The notes: generated by a model from the letters alone, not told the origin. A stretch of DNA of 64,000 bases from Maratus speciosus (GCA_963932465.1 OZ010786.1:446140619-446204618), one strand, 5' to 3'. Shown: positions 34,789-45,888, counted from the first letter of the stretch. Numbers and translations: made by a program.

Positions 34789-36089
34789 GAGATAAAAATC
34801 TGAAGTTCTGGTTTCTGAGAGTATTGTATGGTAGTGCTAAGCACAAGAAATTTCAAGATGGAGATTTGACTACAAGCTGAGATATGGCAAGGGCAACATG
34901 TCAAAAGAATACTGCCAAACTATTGTTTTGTTGTAGTCACAGCTAAGTATTTATCTCCGAGTGCCACTTAAATTTATGTTTTTGATTATCTTTAAATAAT
35001 AGTAACAGAAAATAAAGCCCTTTGCAAAGCTTAGCAGTTAATTTAAAAAATAATTATGCCTAAGGCCATACATTTTATATGGTTTCAGTAATTTTTGTTG
35101 TAAGTAATTTTAGTAACTAAAAGAAACCTCAGCACTTTTACATAAAAAAAAAAAAAATATTTTTATAGAAGACCTGAAACAAAAACAGAACAGGGAAAGA
35201 GAAAAGCTTTTAATGTTGTCATACTTGTTGAGGCATGATCAAACATGTCAAAACACATTCTTACTTGTTGGTTTAAAAACCACAATTTTGATCTTTCTCA
35301 AAATTTTATTTGTAGGAACCAAGTCTTGTCATTTCTTGATAACTTGATTGAAGATCTTGGACCTGCTGGCTCATAGAAATAAACTTTGAAATCACTATGT
35401 GTAAATCTCAGTTCATTGATAATTTCTAGCTTACTTCTTATGCAAAAATGTCATTTTCTGCAGTATACATTTTGAAAGGGCTTTGGATATCTTTACTTTC
35501 TAAAAATTACTTGAGGCTGATGCATGATAACGTCGTATAATGTTTCATTTACAGGAATATACTTATGGTAGGAACAAGTTTCAGGGATTGGAAAGCAGCA
35601 TTAAAATTGTTGTTTTTAAACCAACAAGCAGGAATGTGTTTTGACACATTTGATCATGTTTCAACAAGTATGCCAACATTAACAGCTTTTCTCTTTCCCT
35701 ATTCTGTTTTTGTGTCAGGTCTTGTATAAAAATGTTTTTTTTTCTTTATATAAAAGTGCTGAGGTTTCTTTCGAACAACAAAAAAACATTACTGAAACCC
35801 TACAAAATGTACGCCTTAGGCAAAATTATTTTTTAAATTAATTGCTAAGCTTTGCAAAAGGCTTTATTTTCTGTTACTATTATTTAAAGATAATAATAAA
35901 AAAAAAATAAATGACACTCTGAGATAAATACTTAGCTGTGACTACAGCAAAACAATAGTTTGGCAGTATTCTTTTGACATGTTGCTCTTGCCATATCTCA
36001 GCTTGTAGTCAAATCTCCATCCTGAAATTTCTTATGCATAGCACTACCATACAATAATCTCAGAAACCAGAACTTCAGATTTTTATCTC

Positions 36090-36311
36090 GTGCCCCACCA
36101 GAGATATCTAAGCCTAAAAAGTGCGATTTTTGACATTTTTGAAAAATCTGGGATTTTTTTTAGCGAAGACAAACCAAGTCCCAGATCTGAAACTTGGCGT
36201 GTGAGTACAAATACTTTCGGCCTATTTGTAAAAAAAATTATGTCATGTTCACAGTTTTCCTTGCTAGAAAAATTTCGTCTTGTAAACGGACAAATTTTGG
36301 AAAAAAACTGA
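36090..36311 (+). CDS. Short frame in right foldback arm, paralogous to 34579-34788
   Basis: A 73-residue frame, MPHQRYLSLKSAIFDIFEK at the start, pairing with the frame on the opposite strand of the left arm. Differences such as KIGIFFSEEKR versus KSGIFFSEDKP are single-base substitutions and the frame is not interrupted. A synonymous versus non-synonymous count between the arms would show whether coding was ever selected. No known domain. Confidence 0.2.
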   Translation: MPHQRYLSLKSAIFDIFEKSGIFFSEDKPSPRSETWRVSTNTFGLFVKKIMSCSQFSLLEKFRLVNGQILEKN

Positions 36312-37439
36312 AACTTTATGCTTAAATTTCACCAATAAGCAGTTAGTTTCGGAAACAACTCTATTACCAAATTTTTAGCCCAATATATTCTGTACAAATT
36401 GCTTCAATCCGCACTTGAATTGGAGAAATAAACGATGAATTATTTACAATTCCGTAAACCTTTCATGTGAGAAAATTGCTGCAGACGATGAAACAAAGAT
36501 GGCCGCCATGCACAAACAAATAATAATAAAATTAAAATAATAGTCATTTTGAACTTCCATTATGCTAGGGTTGTTGTACAAAAAATTTCAGATTTTTTAA
36601 AAATGGTCGAGCAACCAATGCTGGACCACTTGAAATGGATTGACCCTATTAGAGATTATATTTTTTTTTTCTTTTGGTGCTTTGCGCTGTTTATTGTAGT
36701 TTAAATTTCGCTTATCTGAAATTAAAATAATTAGCGTTTATTAATGAAATAAGGTTTATTCTAGTGACGGAGGAAGAAATTTATGAAAATTTAATTTTTG
36801 TTTTTTAAATGGCGGCTGTCTGAAACGAAAATTAAACTTCTATCCTAAAGAAACGGGCGGTATTTTTAATTATAAAATAAAGGCCTTCTTTTAAGCACTG
36901 AATAATTATATAATTAAAAAATAAACAAAATCAGGCGTGAATCAATTCAGTAGTTTTAGAGCAATCGTGGTGACCAATTACAAAAGTGAATATTTGAGAA
37001 AATTGGATTTAAAGTTTTGTGTTATAATTATAGTATAGTACTTATTATTATTTTACTTAGGTAGAATTATCTATTTCAGCACTGAAGCTACCGCTCGACT
37101 CCTGTTGCGTCGAGCCTATTATTATAAAGATTATGTTTATTTATCCTTTATATAGTTTTCCAATTTATGAAAATATTCAATTTCATTTTCGACTGCTGGT
37201 ATTGTCAAAACTAGACAATTTGTTAAACACACACTGCACGGAGTATCTGTCGTTATCTAGCGCTCTTCAATTTATAGCATCTAAAACAAAACAAAACAAA
37301 ACATTTTTTTTTTTCAAAATTTATGTATATGTAATCCTTTAAAGTTTAATGTGAATGTGGAAAACAATAAATGATTATTACAAAAAGCAGTGTTATGTTC
37401 CAAACCACTCCCGTTAAAATGCGTCAACTGTGGTGTGAT

Positions 37440-38095
37440 AATAACTATCAGTATAAGAATTTCAGAAAAAATTCCTCGAAGTAGGAGGTTTCATTTATTT
37501 TTTGTTCAAAAATATTTGTTGATCTTTTTGTTCATAAAAGCAATGAAGTTTGAATTTTCAAAGTTTGTATTGTGTGTTACAAATTTAATTTGTATATTTT
37601 GTATTTTGCATCTAGTATATGTATATTTTGTATTTGTATTTTTAAATAACATGGTTAGAGTTGATCTGAAAAGTGTATGCAGCTTGTTGTGTTCCTAGCT
37701 TTAAATCCGATCTTTAGGTAAGTGTCTTGTTTTTCGATGGAGCCATTGCTAAATAGTTTAACCATAGTTAGAACCGTACAAGAAACTCAGAAACAATTAC
37801 TTGAAGTCGGTTTAATTTACTTTTTCTTAAAAAATATTTTTGATCTTTTTGTTCACAAAAACAAAGGATTATGAATTTGGAAAGTTTTTTTCTGTGTTAC
37901 AAATTTATTTGTATGCTTTGTGTTCTGTATTTTGTTTATGTATTTTTTTATAATATGGTTAGAGTTAGTCTGTTAGTGTGTGCAGATCGTTGGGCTTCCA
38001 GGCTGTCCTCAACTTTAAGCTCGGTGTTTAGGTAAGCAGCTTGCTAATAGATGGAGCCTTTGGTAAATAGTTTATCCGTAGTTATGAAACTACAT
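37440..38095. repeat. Direct tandem duplication, unit about 340 bp
   Basis: Two successive copies share AATATTT(G)TTGATCTTTTTGTTCA, TGTGTTACAAATTTA, ATGGTTAGAGTT(G/A), CTTTA(A/G)..C..T(T/G)TTTAGGTAAG and GATGGAGCC near 37735 and 38053. The frame at 37390-37698 is not kept in the second copy and is not a gene. Confidence 0.65.
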
Positions 38096-38587
38096 AGAAG
38101 AATTTAATGATATTACGCAGATAACGTTAATAAAAAGCTTTCGAGCTTAATTTGTTGTAAAAATTAATATAAATTATTAAGTAATACAAAATTAAAAAGT
38201 TAAATTTAAATACAATAAAAACCTAAAAATTTAAGAAGTTGAAGAGTGTTTAATGCCTTAAAAGAAGATTTTGTCATAATAAAATAATGTGCAAAAAGTA
38301 AATAATAACTCACAAATTTTATTACACGAATGTTTTTGTACGACCATAGAAAAGTCGTGGGTTAAAAAACGATACCATGAAAGCGGTTTATTTTCTTTTA
38401 TTTATAAGTTACACCTTCTTTGCATTTTAACCTATCTAAATTGAGATCGCACAAAAAAAACTATTTACTTTGTAACACAAAATGTCTCGATTCAGATGAC
38501 GTCTCTATTAAGCAGCTCCTTATGTGGAATTTCTTTATATTCGAAAGACTTCATTTCCTGTCATTAATTCTTTAAGATAAGATCATA

Positions 38588-40113
38588 CACTATAACGCAA
38601 AAGTTTAGACAATGAAGAAATTCTTACATACTTTGAAAAATATTTATTCAATTTTCAAATCACTGCTTGAAATTAATGTGCTGTACATATAAACAATATT
38701 TATAACAAAGAAAAGTGGAATTGTGCATATTCCAATAAATTAAATGGTAACAAAAATAAACTGCTGTCTCAAAAGTTTAGACACAAATTAAATAAAATCG
38801 AAATAAACAATTTTTAAAACCTGGTTGCGCATCCATGCTTATGTACTACGTCATATACACGAGATTGCATGGAAGAAACTAAATCTTGCATAGTTTGTGG
38901 ATCGATATCGTACCATGCATTCTCAATAGATGTCTTAAGTTCCTTTTCAGAAGAGTATTGTCTAGCGTTGCTATAAACTTTGCGACACATGATGCTCCAA
39001 AGGTTTTCTATAGGGTTAAGATCTGGGCTACATGCTGGCCAGTCGAGAACTCTTATATTATGGGAATTAAACCAAGATTTTGAATGTTTTGCAGTGTGAA
39101 TTGAAGCATTGTCTTGCTGAAATTCCCACTGAGGACCCCCTAGAAGCTCAGCAAATGGCAGTAGGTTTTCTTCTAATGTCTGTGTATAATGCTGTGAAGT
39201 TTGACGACCACTGGTGAAGGTCAGAGATACTTGTCCCTTATAGCAAAAGGCTGCCCAAACCATCACCGAGCCCCCTCCTTGTCTGCGACTAAAAAAACGT
39301 CGAGGTTCCTTCCGCAAGTCATGCCAATACGATAAACAACCATCTGGACCATCCAGATTCCACTTTTTTTCATCGCTAAATATGACTGACTGCCATTTCT
39401 CTCCATATGACATATGCTTTCGAGCCCACATAAGTCTTTGTAACTTATGATATGGTTTCAGAGCTGGTTTCTTCTGCATTTTGCTATAAACGATTGTTCC
39501 TTTTTCCAAAATTCGTCTACGAATCGTATCCTTTGATACAGAGAGTCCCGATGAGCTTTGAACTCCACGTACGCTCATTTGTTGAGTACTCGCTAGTCTT
39601 TGTATCAGGCGATCCTCTCGTACATTTGTCACACGTGGCCTCCCAGACCGACATTTTGCTTTATATTCGGAACCACTCGATAAAACTCGATAAATAGATT
39701 TTTTTGACCTATTAATAATAGCAGAAATTTCAGAAACGCTCTTCCCTTCACCTTTCAACTGCCAAATCCTTGAAACCTCATTCACTTGAATTTCTTTAGC
39801 TCTCGGCATGTCGACTATGAAGCGCAATCGTTTGCAGAACTTAAGTACTCCAAATTTGTGACATCATCGATTCTAAATTTGCATATGCCAGCGAATATTC
39901 AAAGAAATTTAGAATAGTGTCTAAACTTTTGCGACAAGCACATTTGAATTTTTATGAAAAAAATTAATATTATAGCAAATAAAACGACTGTCTTTTGTAC
40001 ATAGCATTTTAAATCAGTTTTTGAATATATTTACAGGTTTTTGTAATTCTGACGTCATAATTCTACATTTTAAAGCTGAATGACGTCATTGTCTAAACTT
40101 TTGGGTCATAGTG
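38588..40113 (-). mobile_element. Tc3-like transposon with IR/DR ends, structurally complete
   Basis: The TIR CACTATAACGCAAAAGTTTA (left) is matched by the inverted right end CACTATGACCCAAAAGTTTA, with TA at 38586-38587 and 40114-40115. A second, inner copy of the AAAAGTTTAGACA motif lies about 165 bp inside each end (38770-38782 on the left, inverted at 39917-39930 on the right), giving the IR/DR arrangement used for paired transposase binding. At 1,526 bp with an intact transposase this is the most complete element in the window. Confidence 0.93.
38814..39809 (-). CDS. Tc3-like (Tc1/mariner superfamily) transposase, intact, DD34E
   Basis: This 331-residue nuclear enzyme would excise and integrate the surrounding element at TA. 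The start chosen at 39809 gives MPRAKEIQVNEVSRIW, the usual Tc3-type beginning; an upstream in-frame ATG at 39827 would add six residues. The two helix-turn-helix subdomains of the paired-like DNA-binding region span about residues 5-50 and 62-110, with the GRPR AT-hook-like motif at about 56-59. The catalytic domain shows VIFSDEKKWNLDGPDG (D146), the glycine-rich RRQGGGSVMVWA, WEFQQDNASIH (D233) and CSPDLNPIENLW (E268), with 34 residues between the last two: DD34E. The length is normal (about 330-345) and there is no stop or frameshift. It lies inside perfect-looking ends with inner direct repeats, so the copy may be active or recently so. Tc1 proper is the alternative, but the FSDEKKxNLDGPDG block is Tc3-like. 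Confidence 0.93.
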   Translation of the reverse strand: MPRAKEIQVNEVSRIWQLKGEGKSVSEISAIINRSKKSIYRVLSSGSEYKAKCRSGRPRVTNVREDRLIQRLASTQQMSVRGVQSSSGLSVSKDTIRRRILEKGTIVYSKMQKKPALKPYHKLQRLMWARKHMSYGEKWQSVIFSDEKKWNLDGPDGCLSYWHDLRKEPRRFFSRRQGGGSVMVWAAFCYKGQVSLTFTSGRQTSQHYTQTLEENLLPFAELLGGPQWEFQQDNASIHTAKHSKSWFNSHNIRVLDWPACSPDLNPIENLWSIMCRKVYSNARQYSSEKELKTSIENAWYDIDPQTMQDLVSSMQSRVYDVVHKHGCATRF

Positions 40114-40357
40114 TATTAACATGTTATGCTCTGCTTGTTGATTAAAACATCTGGATTGAAAAATTGCAGCGTCAGATGTAAATAGAAAAATCAGTTACGG
40201 TAATAAGTTTTAAGATGTAAAGGGTGCATAAAGCACTATTAAATTTAAAAGAAGAAAGATTAACATCTGTTTTCAGAAAATACGGTTTTGCTTAAAATAG
40301 ACACTTATAATTCAAATAATAATAAACAAAAATTGCTTAATTTAATGCCTGTATTAT

Positions 40358-40373
40358 GTTATACGTTTATATG
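40358..40373. repeat. Left 16-bp target-site duplication of the SINE array
   Basis: GTTATACGTTTATATG occurs here and again exactly at 41081-41096, directly outside the SINE array. A perfect 16-bp duplication is typical of LINE-machinery insertion. Confidence 0.85.
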
Positions 40374-41080
40374 AATTGAATATATCCAACTGAGCGAAAA
40401 ATACCCAGGCCGGGAATCGAACACAGATCCTTGGATCTGTGTTCGATTCCCGGCCTGGGTATTTTTCGCTCAGTTGGATATATTCAATTCGTATGATAGC
40501 TTTACCAATCAGTTTGATTGTGTTAAAATAATAGTTGTTCTACGTATCCATCGTTTATATGGAGTTCCTTTACCTGCGGTTTATTCTGTTGAGCTGTCTA
40601 CATGACAGACCAGATGTTCTACCTATAAGGTTATCTGAGCGAAACATGCTGGCTGGTTGTCGGCCCAGTTAGCTTAAACGGAAAAGCATTGGCCTTGTAC
40701 GCCAAGGATCTGTGTTCGATTCCCGGCCTGGGTATTTTTCGCTCAGTTGGATATATTCAATTCGTATGATAGCTTTACCAATCAGTTTGATTGTGTTAAA
40801 ATAATAGTTGTTCTACGTATCCATCGTTTATATGGAGTTCCTTTACCTGCGGTTTATTCTGTTGAGCTGTCTACATGACAGACCAGATGTTCTACCTATA
40901 AGGTTATCTGAGCGAAACATGCTGGCTGGTTGTCGGCCCAGTTAGCTTAAACGGAAAAGCATTGGCCTTGTATGCCAAGGATCTGTGTTCGATTCCCAGC
41001 CTGGGTATTTTTTCGCTCAGTTGGATATATTCAATTCGTATGATAGCTTTACCAATCAGTTTGATTGTGTTAAAATAATA
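40374..41080 (+). mobile_element. Multimeric tRNA-SINE array, 273-bp period, with inverted 5' end
   Basis: From 40433 the sequence repeats with a period of exactly 273 bp (starts at 40433, 40706, 40979). The first two units are almost identical and the third stops at 41080. Each unit contains a tRNA-like head, the body TTTTTCGCTCAGTTGG...TTGTGTTAAAATAATA, and about 130 bp of linker. The 5'-most 57 bases (40374-40430) are the exact reverse complement of 40433-40489. The block is bounded by one 16-bp target duplication. This is consistent with a dimeric or longer transcript inserted once, with a twin-priming type 5' inversion. Confidence 0.85.
40664..40733 (+). other. tRNA-like SINE head (not a functional tRNA)
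   Basis: The acceptor-like ends CCCAG/CTGGG pair, the A box is TTAGCTTAAACGG, the anticodon stem TTGGC/GCCAA encloses CTTGTAC (TGT at the anticodon position), and the B box reads GTGTTCGATTCCC. The T stem has a mismatch and a G-T pair. A second identical-looking head is at 40937-41006. It is probably the pol III promoter of the SINE. Confidence 0.7.
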
Positions 41081-41499
41081 GTTATACGTTTATATGTATA
41101 TCGATTTTATCAGGTATTACTTGCACCAAAAATATCGGGCATCATGCTTGTCTGTGCCATAGTCGTTATACAGTTTCATAATATAGTTATTTAGATATAT
41201 TTTAATTCAATATTTAAAAAAAAATACATTCGCTGATGTTGTATAGAATAAACATGTTATTTCACATTTTAATAGTAAAAACAGCACTTTTGTGTTTAAT
41301 AAAAATTAAGTATATTTCCAAAATACACTATTCATATATGTATCTGTGCTAAAAAAAAATCCTTATGATTATTTTTTGGAATTTCTTTAAAGTCCATAAA
41401 AAATCTCTGTCCTTTAAAATGATTAAAAATTCATAAAAAAAACCCATTTCATCTTGGTCATTAGCACATCAAACAGAACTGCCACAGGCGGCTATTTTT

Positions 41500-41665
41500 A
41501 TATTCTGTTTGCACCAGTATTTTTCTAATATAAATTTTGAAGCATATTTCTGTTGCAAATGTAGGTCAAAGTGTATATAAAGATTTCTGTTTAGAGAAAG
41601 TGGTACCAGTTAGAACTAAAACTTAGTCGCCTTTAGCAGTCCTGATCAAACAGCATTCCGCTTCG
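41500..41665. repeat. Dispersed repeat shared with 60555-60760
   Basis: Shared words include GCGACTATTTTTATATTCTGTTT-type text, AAATTTTGAAGCATATTTCT / AAATTGTTTAATATATTTCT, GAGAAAGT(G/A)GT and TAGCAGTCC. It forms the core of the foldback element here. No coding signal. Confidence 0.5.
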
Positions 41666-42284
41666 GCATTTTTAGAATAGCCTTTTCACCTCTTCACCCG
41701 AGGCATCTTAAATTCTGAATGGAATCAATTTTTATCGTTTTAGGCCGAGATTTTAAACTTTTCCCTCTTTTCCGTCCTTTTCCCCTACTCTTTCATTTAA
41801 GATATGCGCCATCAATAACAATTATCGCATGGGTCATATCATTGCACAGTCTTATCTCAATTTCATACTTTAATGTAGTAATTTCAATGGCCTCTCTAAC
41901 TGATGTATTGTGAAAGTTGTCATAGTTAGCAATCTTTTCGATTGATATTGTTTATTCTATAAAACAATAATGAATGTATTTTTTTAAATATTGAATTAAA
42001 ATATAAGTAAGTATATTATAAAATTGTTTAACGACTGTAGCACAGACAAGTATGATACGCCATTTTTGGTGCAAGTAATGCCTGATAAAATTGCATAGAT
42101 GTAAACGTATACATACTTATAATTTTAAATAAATAAGAAAGAAATTTAACAGACCCCGTCATTGTGTCTGATTTGAGCGTATGTGACAATTTATCATTAA
42201 GAACCCACATCCGAATTCAAGTTCATGCATTCAAGAAAATATACAGGGTAACGTATAAATTACGCAGTCATTTATTTTATGAAC

Positions 42285-42420
42285 GGTTCTAGCCTGTTTG
42301 CACAGTGCGCGAAAGTTGCTGGGTTCGACTATGGAAGCTTTTTAATTCAGTTTGAGAATTTTCAACTCATATGATTTCGGTACCAATCCGTTTGTTTGAG
42401 GCAAAAATAATGAAAAGCAG
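42285..42420 (+). mobile_element. Old tRNA-SINE copy
   Basis: It keeps the B box GCTGGGTTCGACTAT, then the shared body AATTCAGTTTGAGAATTTTC, CAACTCATATGAT, ACCAATCCGTTTG and a tail AAAAATAATGAAAA. The same order is seen in the unit at 40433, with about a quarter of positions changed, so this is an older member of the same family. Confidence 0.6.
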
Positions 42421-42894
42421 GTTGTAGCTACAATTATAAAAGTGGTGTCAAAATGCAGAGAAGTAAGTATGCTCTAAACAATAAGGCCAGACATACCACC
42501 CATGGCGACAAAATGGAAAACATAGCGGTCGTATCTCGAAAACTGCTGTGGATAAAGGAAAAAAACTCGATTAGGAAGTTCTTCATCGCCGTCGATTTAG
42601 TAGCAAATGGCACTTCATTTTCACGAAAAGCCTAAAACCAAAAGACAAAACTTCTAATTACAAAGAGAGTATCAGGAAACATTGAAATTTATACCATTCA
42701 AAGTATTATAACTCGGTAAATTTTGGTCGTAACAAAATGGAATTTCACAAAATGTACAAGGCAACAATTTTCTAAATATGAATTATAAAATATACACAAT
42801 AATTATATATTAAATTTTACCTTTTTATATATATACAGCTTCTTCAAAAACAAATGCCATATCTTAGATATACGCTTGTTTTGTGTCTTTTTAA

Positions 42895-45080
42895 TACTTG
42901 CCAACACAGTTGAAAAGCGTTTATGACTTTGGTTTGTTTGTCTGCCTTCTGCCGTTTGTCCGGGCTCTAACTCGAGTAAGCATAGTCAGATTGTCATTAA
43001 ATTGATGTAATGGGTTTACTATGTCATTTCAGCACTGAAAATGTGCAGCATTTATGGTTCGACAGGGAATAAAAGAATTATGCCACATTACGGTCCATGT
43101 GGAAAAATCGCCTGATGTGTATTTTAATGATGTCGTATTACATTATTTTAAACATATTGAAATTTATATGGGGCGTTCTCACGATCTTTTGACTTTCGTG
43201 TCCCTGAATAATAATTTATATTTTAATACACTTTTTTGTGTTTTTTTTTATTTCATATACTGGGGAACATCCCATTGCATGATTTCACAACAACATTAAC
43301 GAGATAAATAAGTTTTGGACGATGTTGGGGGTCCAAACACCGGAAAAACTCCTATACCGTCCCGTGTCCCTGATGCTGATTTTTAAGTTTGGAACTGTCT
43401 GGATAAAATTTTTTCAATAAAAATAATTCGATGTATTTTTTTCTGAAACTGGAACTATTGTTTTACACAAATCTGTAGCTAAAAATTAACCTGCACACAT
43501 TTTTAGGGTTGTTATTATTTTTTAAACTCTGTCCCTGCGTTTTAGATTCCTTACCATCCCTCTTCTAAAATTATACAGAAAATCATTTCAGATGCAGCCA
43601 CAGAAATTTTTTAAGTTTTTTCTCATGCAGAAGTATGCTAGGAAATAATGTCTAAAATTTTTTATCAGGGAATTTACTGTAGAATTTAAATCAGCATTTA
43701 AATATCAATTTCAAGCATCGTGGCTTTATTGGTAGTCTCACCTTCCCCAAGGTTTATTCCTGCACTTCTCGAGGTAATTTTTTTTTTAAATTTAATCCAG
43801 TGTTAACAACTGTTTCTAAAAATCAATGAGCATTGTGGCTATCACTTAGTCTTAACATGATTTTCCTAAAAATAGGTGGTAATTTTCCTTACAGTTTTAT
43901 CCTGACCGTCCCTTTTTTTACTATTTCGTCCCTTTTTTCGAATACCATCCCCCTTTTTTTACTTTACCGTCCCTTCTTTAACACCCTTTTAAGACAATGT
44001 TGTACAAAAATTCTGTACTAAAAGTACTACATTGTTATTATTTCTTATTTAAATGTCCTGTGGGTACTATGCAAATTCATTATAAGTAAAAATTTAGAAG
44101 AATATAAAAGTTATAGGGCTAAAATGGTAAGGAAAATTAAACTCGCAAGTTTAACTTGAACCTCAGTTAAATAAAAAAAAAATTCGCCGCTGACGCTTTT
44201 TTCTTTATTTTGAATCATTAAGGCATTCGTCTATCAGATTAAAATGTTATTTTAGTAAGTTTAATTTTGTCAGATTTTTTTTCCCAAAGGTCAAAAGATT
44301 GTGAGAATGCCCCATATACTATATATATCACGGAGGTTTAGTACAAGACGTTTACTGTAGAATTTAGTGTGGTCAAAATTTATCGTTCATTTAAAAGACA
44401 AACAAAAGAATTTGGCTACTCAAGAAACTGAACAATAATTGAACTATTGCAGCACATAAACAATAATTGCTTGAAATACATTTTCAGTTATGGTACGCGT
44501 TTTTAAACTGAAATATTTTTTTTAAATATTACTTGGTGTGCATAAACTATATAGGGCATATACAGGGCTGCACAAAAAGTTCTCAAATACATTTCCGTTT
44601 ATTTACGGAAATTGCTGACTGGAAAATTTCAAATGTGCTATTTGTTTAACTGAACAAACTTTTAGCGTACTATGTAATATACTTACAAATCAATAGATCA
44701 TGAAGAGCTGCACAAAAAGAAAATCTGATATTTTTTCCGATTATTGATTGTAATAGCAGAAATTGGGTGTTGAAATGCGATATGTATTTTTAAATTGAAC
44801 TATTTTCTTGAAAATATTACTTGGTGTGTGTACATTTTATAGAACATATACAGGTCTACAGAAAAATTCATAAGAACATTTTCGTTTATTCACGGAAATT
44901 GCTGAATGGAAATTTTGAATTGCGCTATTTGTTTAACTGAAGTAACTTTTAGCATACTATGTAGTATCTATACAAATCTATAGATCATATACAGGGCTGC
45001 ACACATACACAAAAATATCGGATAATTTTCCGACTTTTTATGGTAATAGTAGAAATTGAATTTTCAAATGCGTTATGCTT
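42895..45080. repeat. Dispersed repeat family Y, copy 2, split by a family G element
   Basis: The left block 42895-43167 and the part after 44320 together follow the order of 9545-10080. The gap is the inserted element 43170-44313. From 44420 to 45080 a tandem sub-repeat of about 280 bp follows, marked by CATATACAGG(G/T)CT(G/A)CA near 44563, 44846 and 44988 and by GCTATTTGTTTAACTGAA near 44637 and 44923. Confidence 0.55.
43170..44313. mobile_element. Non-autonomous DNA element, family G copy 2
   Basis: The ends GGGGCGTTCTCACGATCTTT and inverted GGGGCATTCTCACAATCTTT are both preceded by TATAT. In reverse orientation it is collinear with 4550-6103 but lacks the 379-bp insert found there, so this is the empty form. 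Frames inside (for example 43833-44021) are not conserved in copy 1. Confidence 0.75.
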
Positions 45081-45888
45081 TTTTCAAACTGTTGATTTAG
45101 ACGTCATCTTTTACCTTAATAATCAGCTAAGTTTTGTTACAGTATTACGAATGTGTTGGAAAATGTTTCGTATTTATGCTTGACGCATGATTTTTCTTTC
45201 TTGTTTGTAATTGTTTTTATTTCTATATTAAGCAGTTTCAGTGATAATCTCCTAAATTGCTAATTTGTGCCTCCCTCTGTGTATTTCTTTCAACGAAATT
45301 TTTCGGTCGATTAGATAAATGGAAATTATATCGTAACTTCATCATTTCAGCAAAACATACTGTACTTTGAAGCAGGAAATGAAAAAGTCAAACGACTAAA
45401 AAATCCTATATAACCATTTTCTTTTTCATGAAGCACAAAAATGCTTTTCTTGAAAAAGTACTTAAATTCAGATCCGGGAAGCAGTAGGTCATAAATTTTA
45501 TGCAAGAGTATATTTTGTGATCTTCTGGGCAAAGAGTAAGACTTATGGCGTGTAGATATATAAAATTATTTCTCAGGTTAATGTAATATCTGAAAACTAT
45601 AAAAAATAATAAGGAAGCTAAAATTGTCTCAAGGGAAAATTCCTTATATGTGTAGAAAGAAGAGAGAAGAAATAACATGTGGATAGATCGTGCAATAAAA
45701 CTAAGAAATTGACTTACTTTTGAACTTTTTCAGAAATTATTTTAAGTTCTGTTTACTTTCTTTGACTTTTTGATCATATTTTGATTAACTTTATTTGTAG
45801 TGCAAGTCGAAGTACACGCTTTTCATATATTGGGTTAGTTGGGAAAACCTTTTCTTTTTAAATTGGTGAAAATGAACATTTGATGTAT

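Larger units (their letters stand above)
34222..36646. mobile_element. Large foldback element, arms about 1.05 kb
   Basis: The left arm (34222 to about 35293) and right arm (about 35597-36646) are inverted copies, starting GGGTCAATCCATTTCAAGTGG and ending in its complement, with roughly 90 percent or better identity by eye. The spacer of about 300 bp is unique. TATT lies outside both ends and may be a 4-bp target duplication. A transcript through it would form a very long hairpin. No transposase is present. Confidence 0.85.
40350..42120. mobile_element. Foldback-type element containing the SINE array near its left end
   Basis: Once the SINE array is removed, the left arm (40350-40373 joined to 41081-41260) is the inverse of 41940-42120: shared words are TATACGTTTA, ATTTTATCAGG(T/C)ATTACTTG, CACCAAAAAT and TATTTTAATTCAATATTTAA. 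Arms are about 180-200 bp and the core about 680 bp. No frame is transposase-like. The exact ends and target duplication are not clear. Confidence 0.65.

Noticed and set aside
37390..37698. 102-residue hydrophobic open frame
   Set aside because: Lies in a tandem duplication and is not conserved in the second unit; hydrophobicity follows from T-rich DNA.
40664..40733. Possible functional tRNA gene
   Set aside because: T-stem mismatch, repeated in an array with SINE body attached; treated as SINE promoter.
45406..45678. 90-residue minus-strand frame shared with 47341-47613
   Set aside because: Similarity comes from the 860-bp tandem repeat; the third unit breaks the frame.
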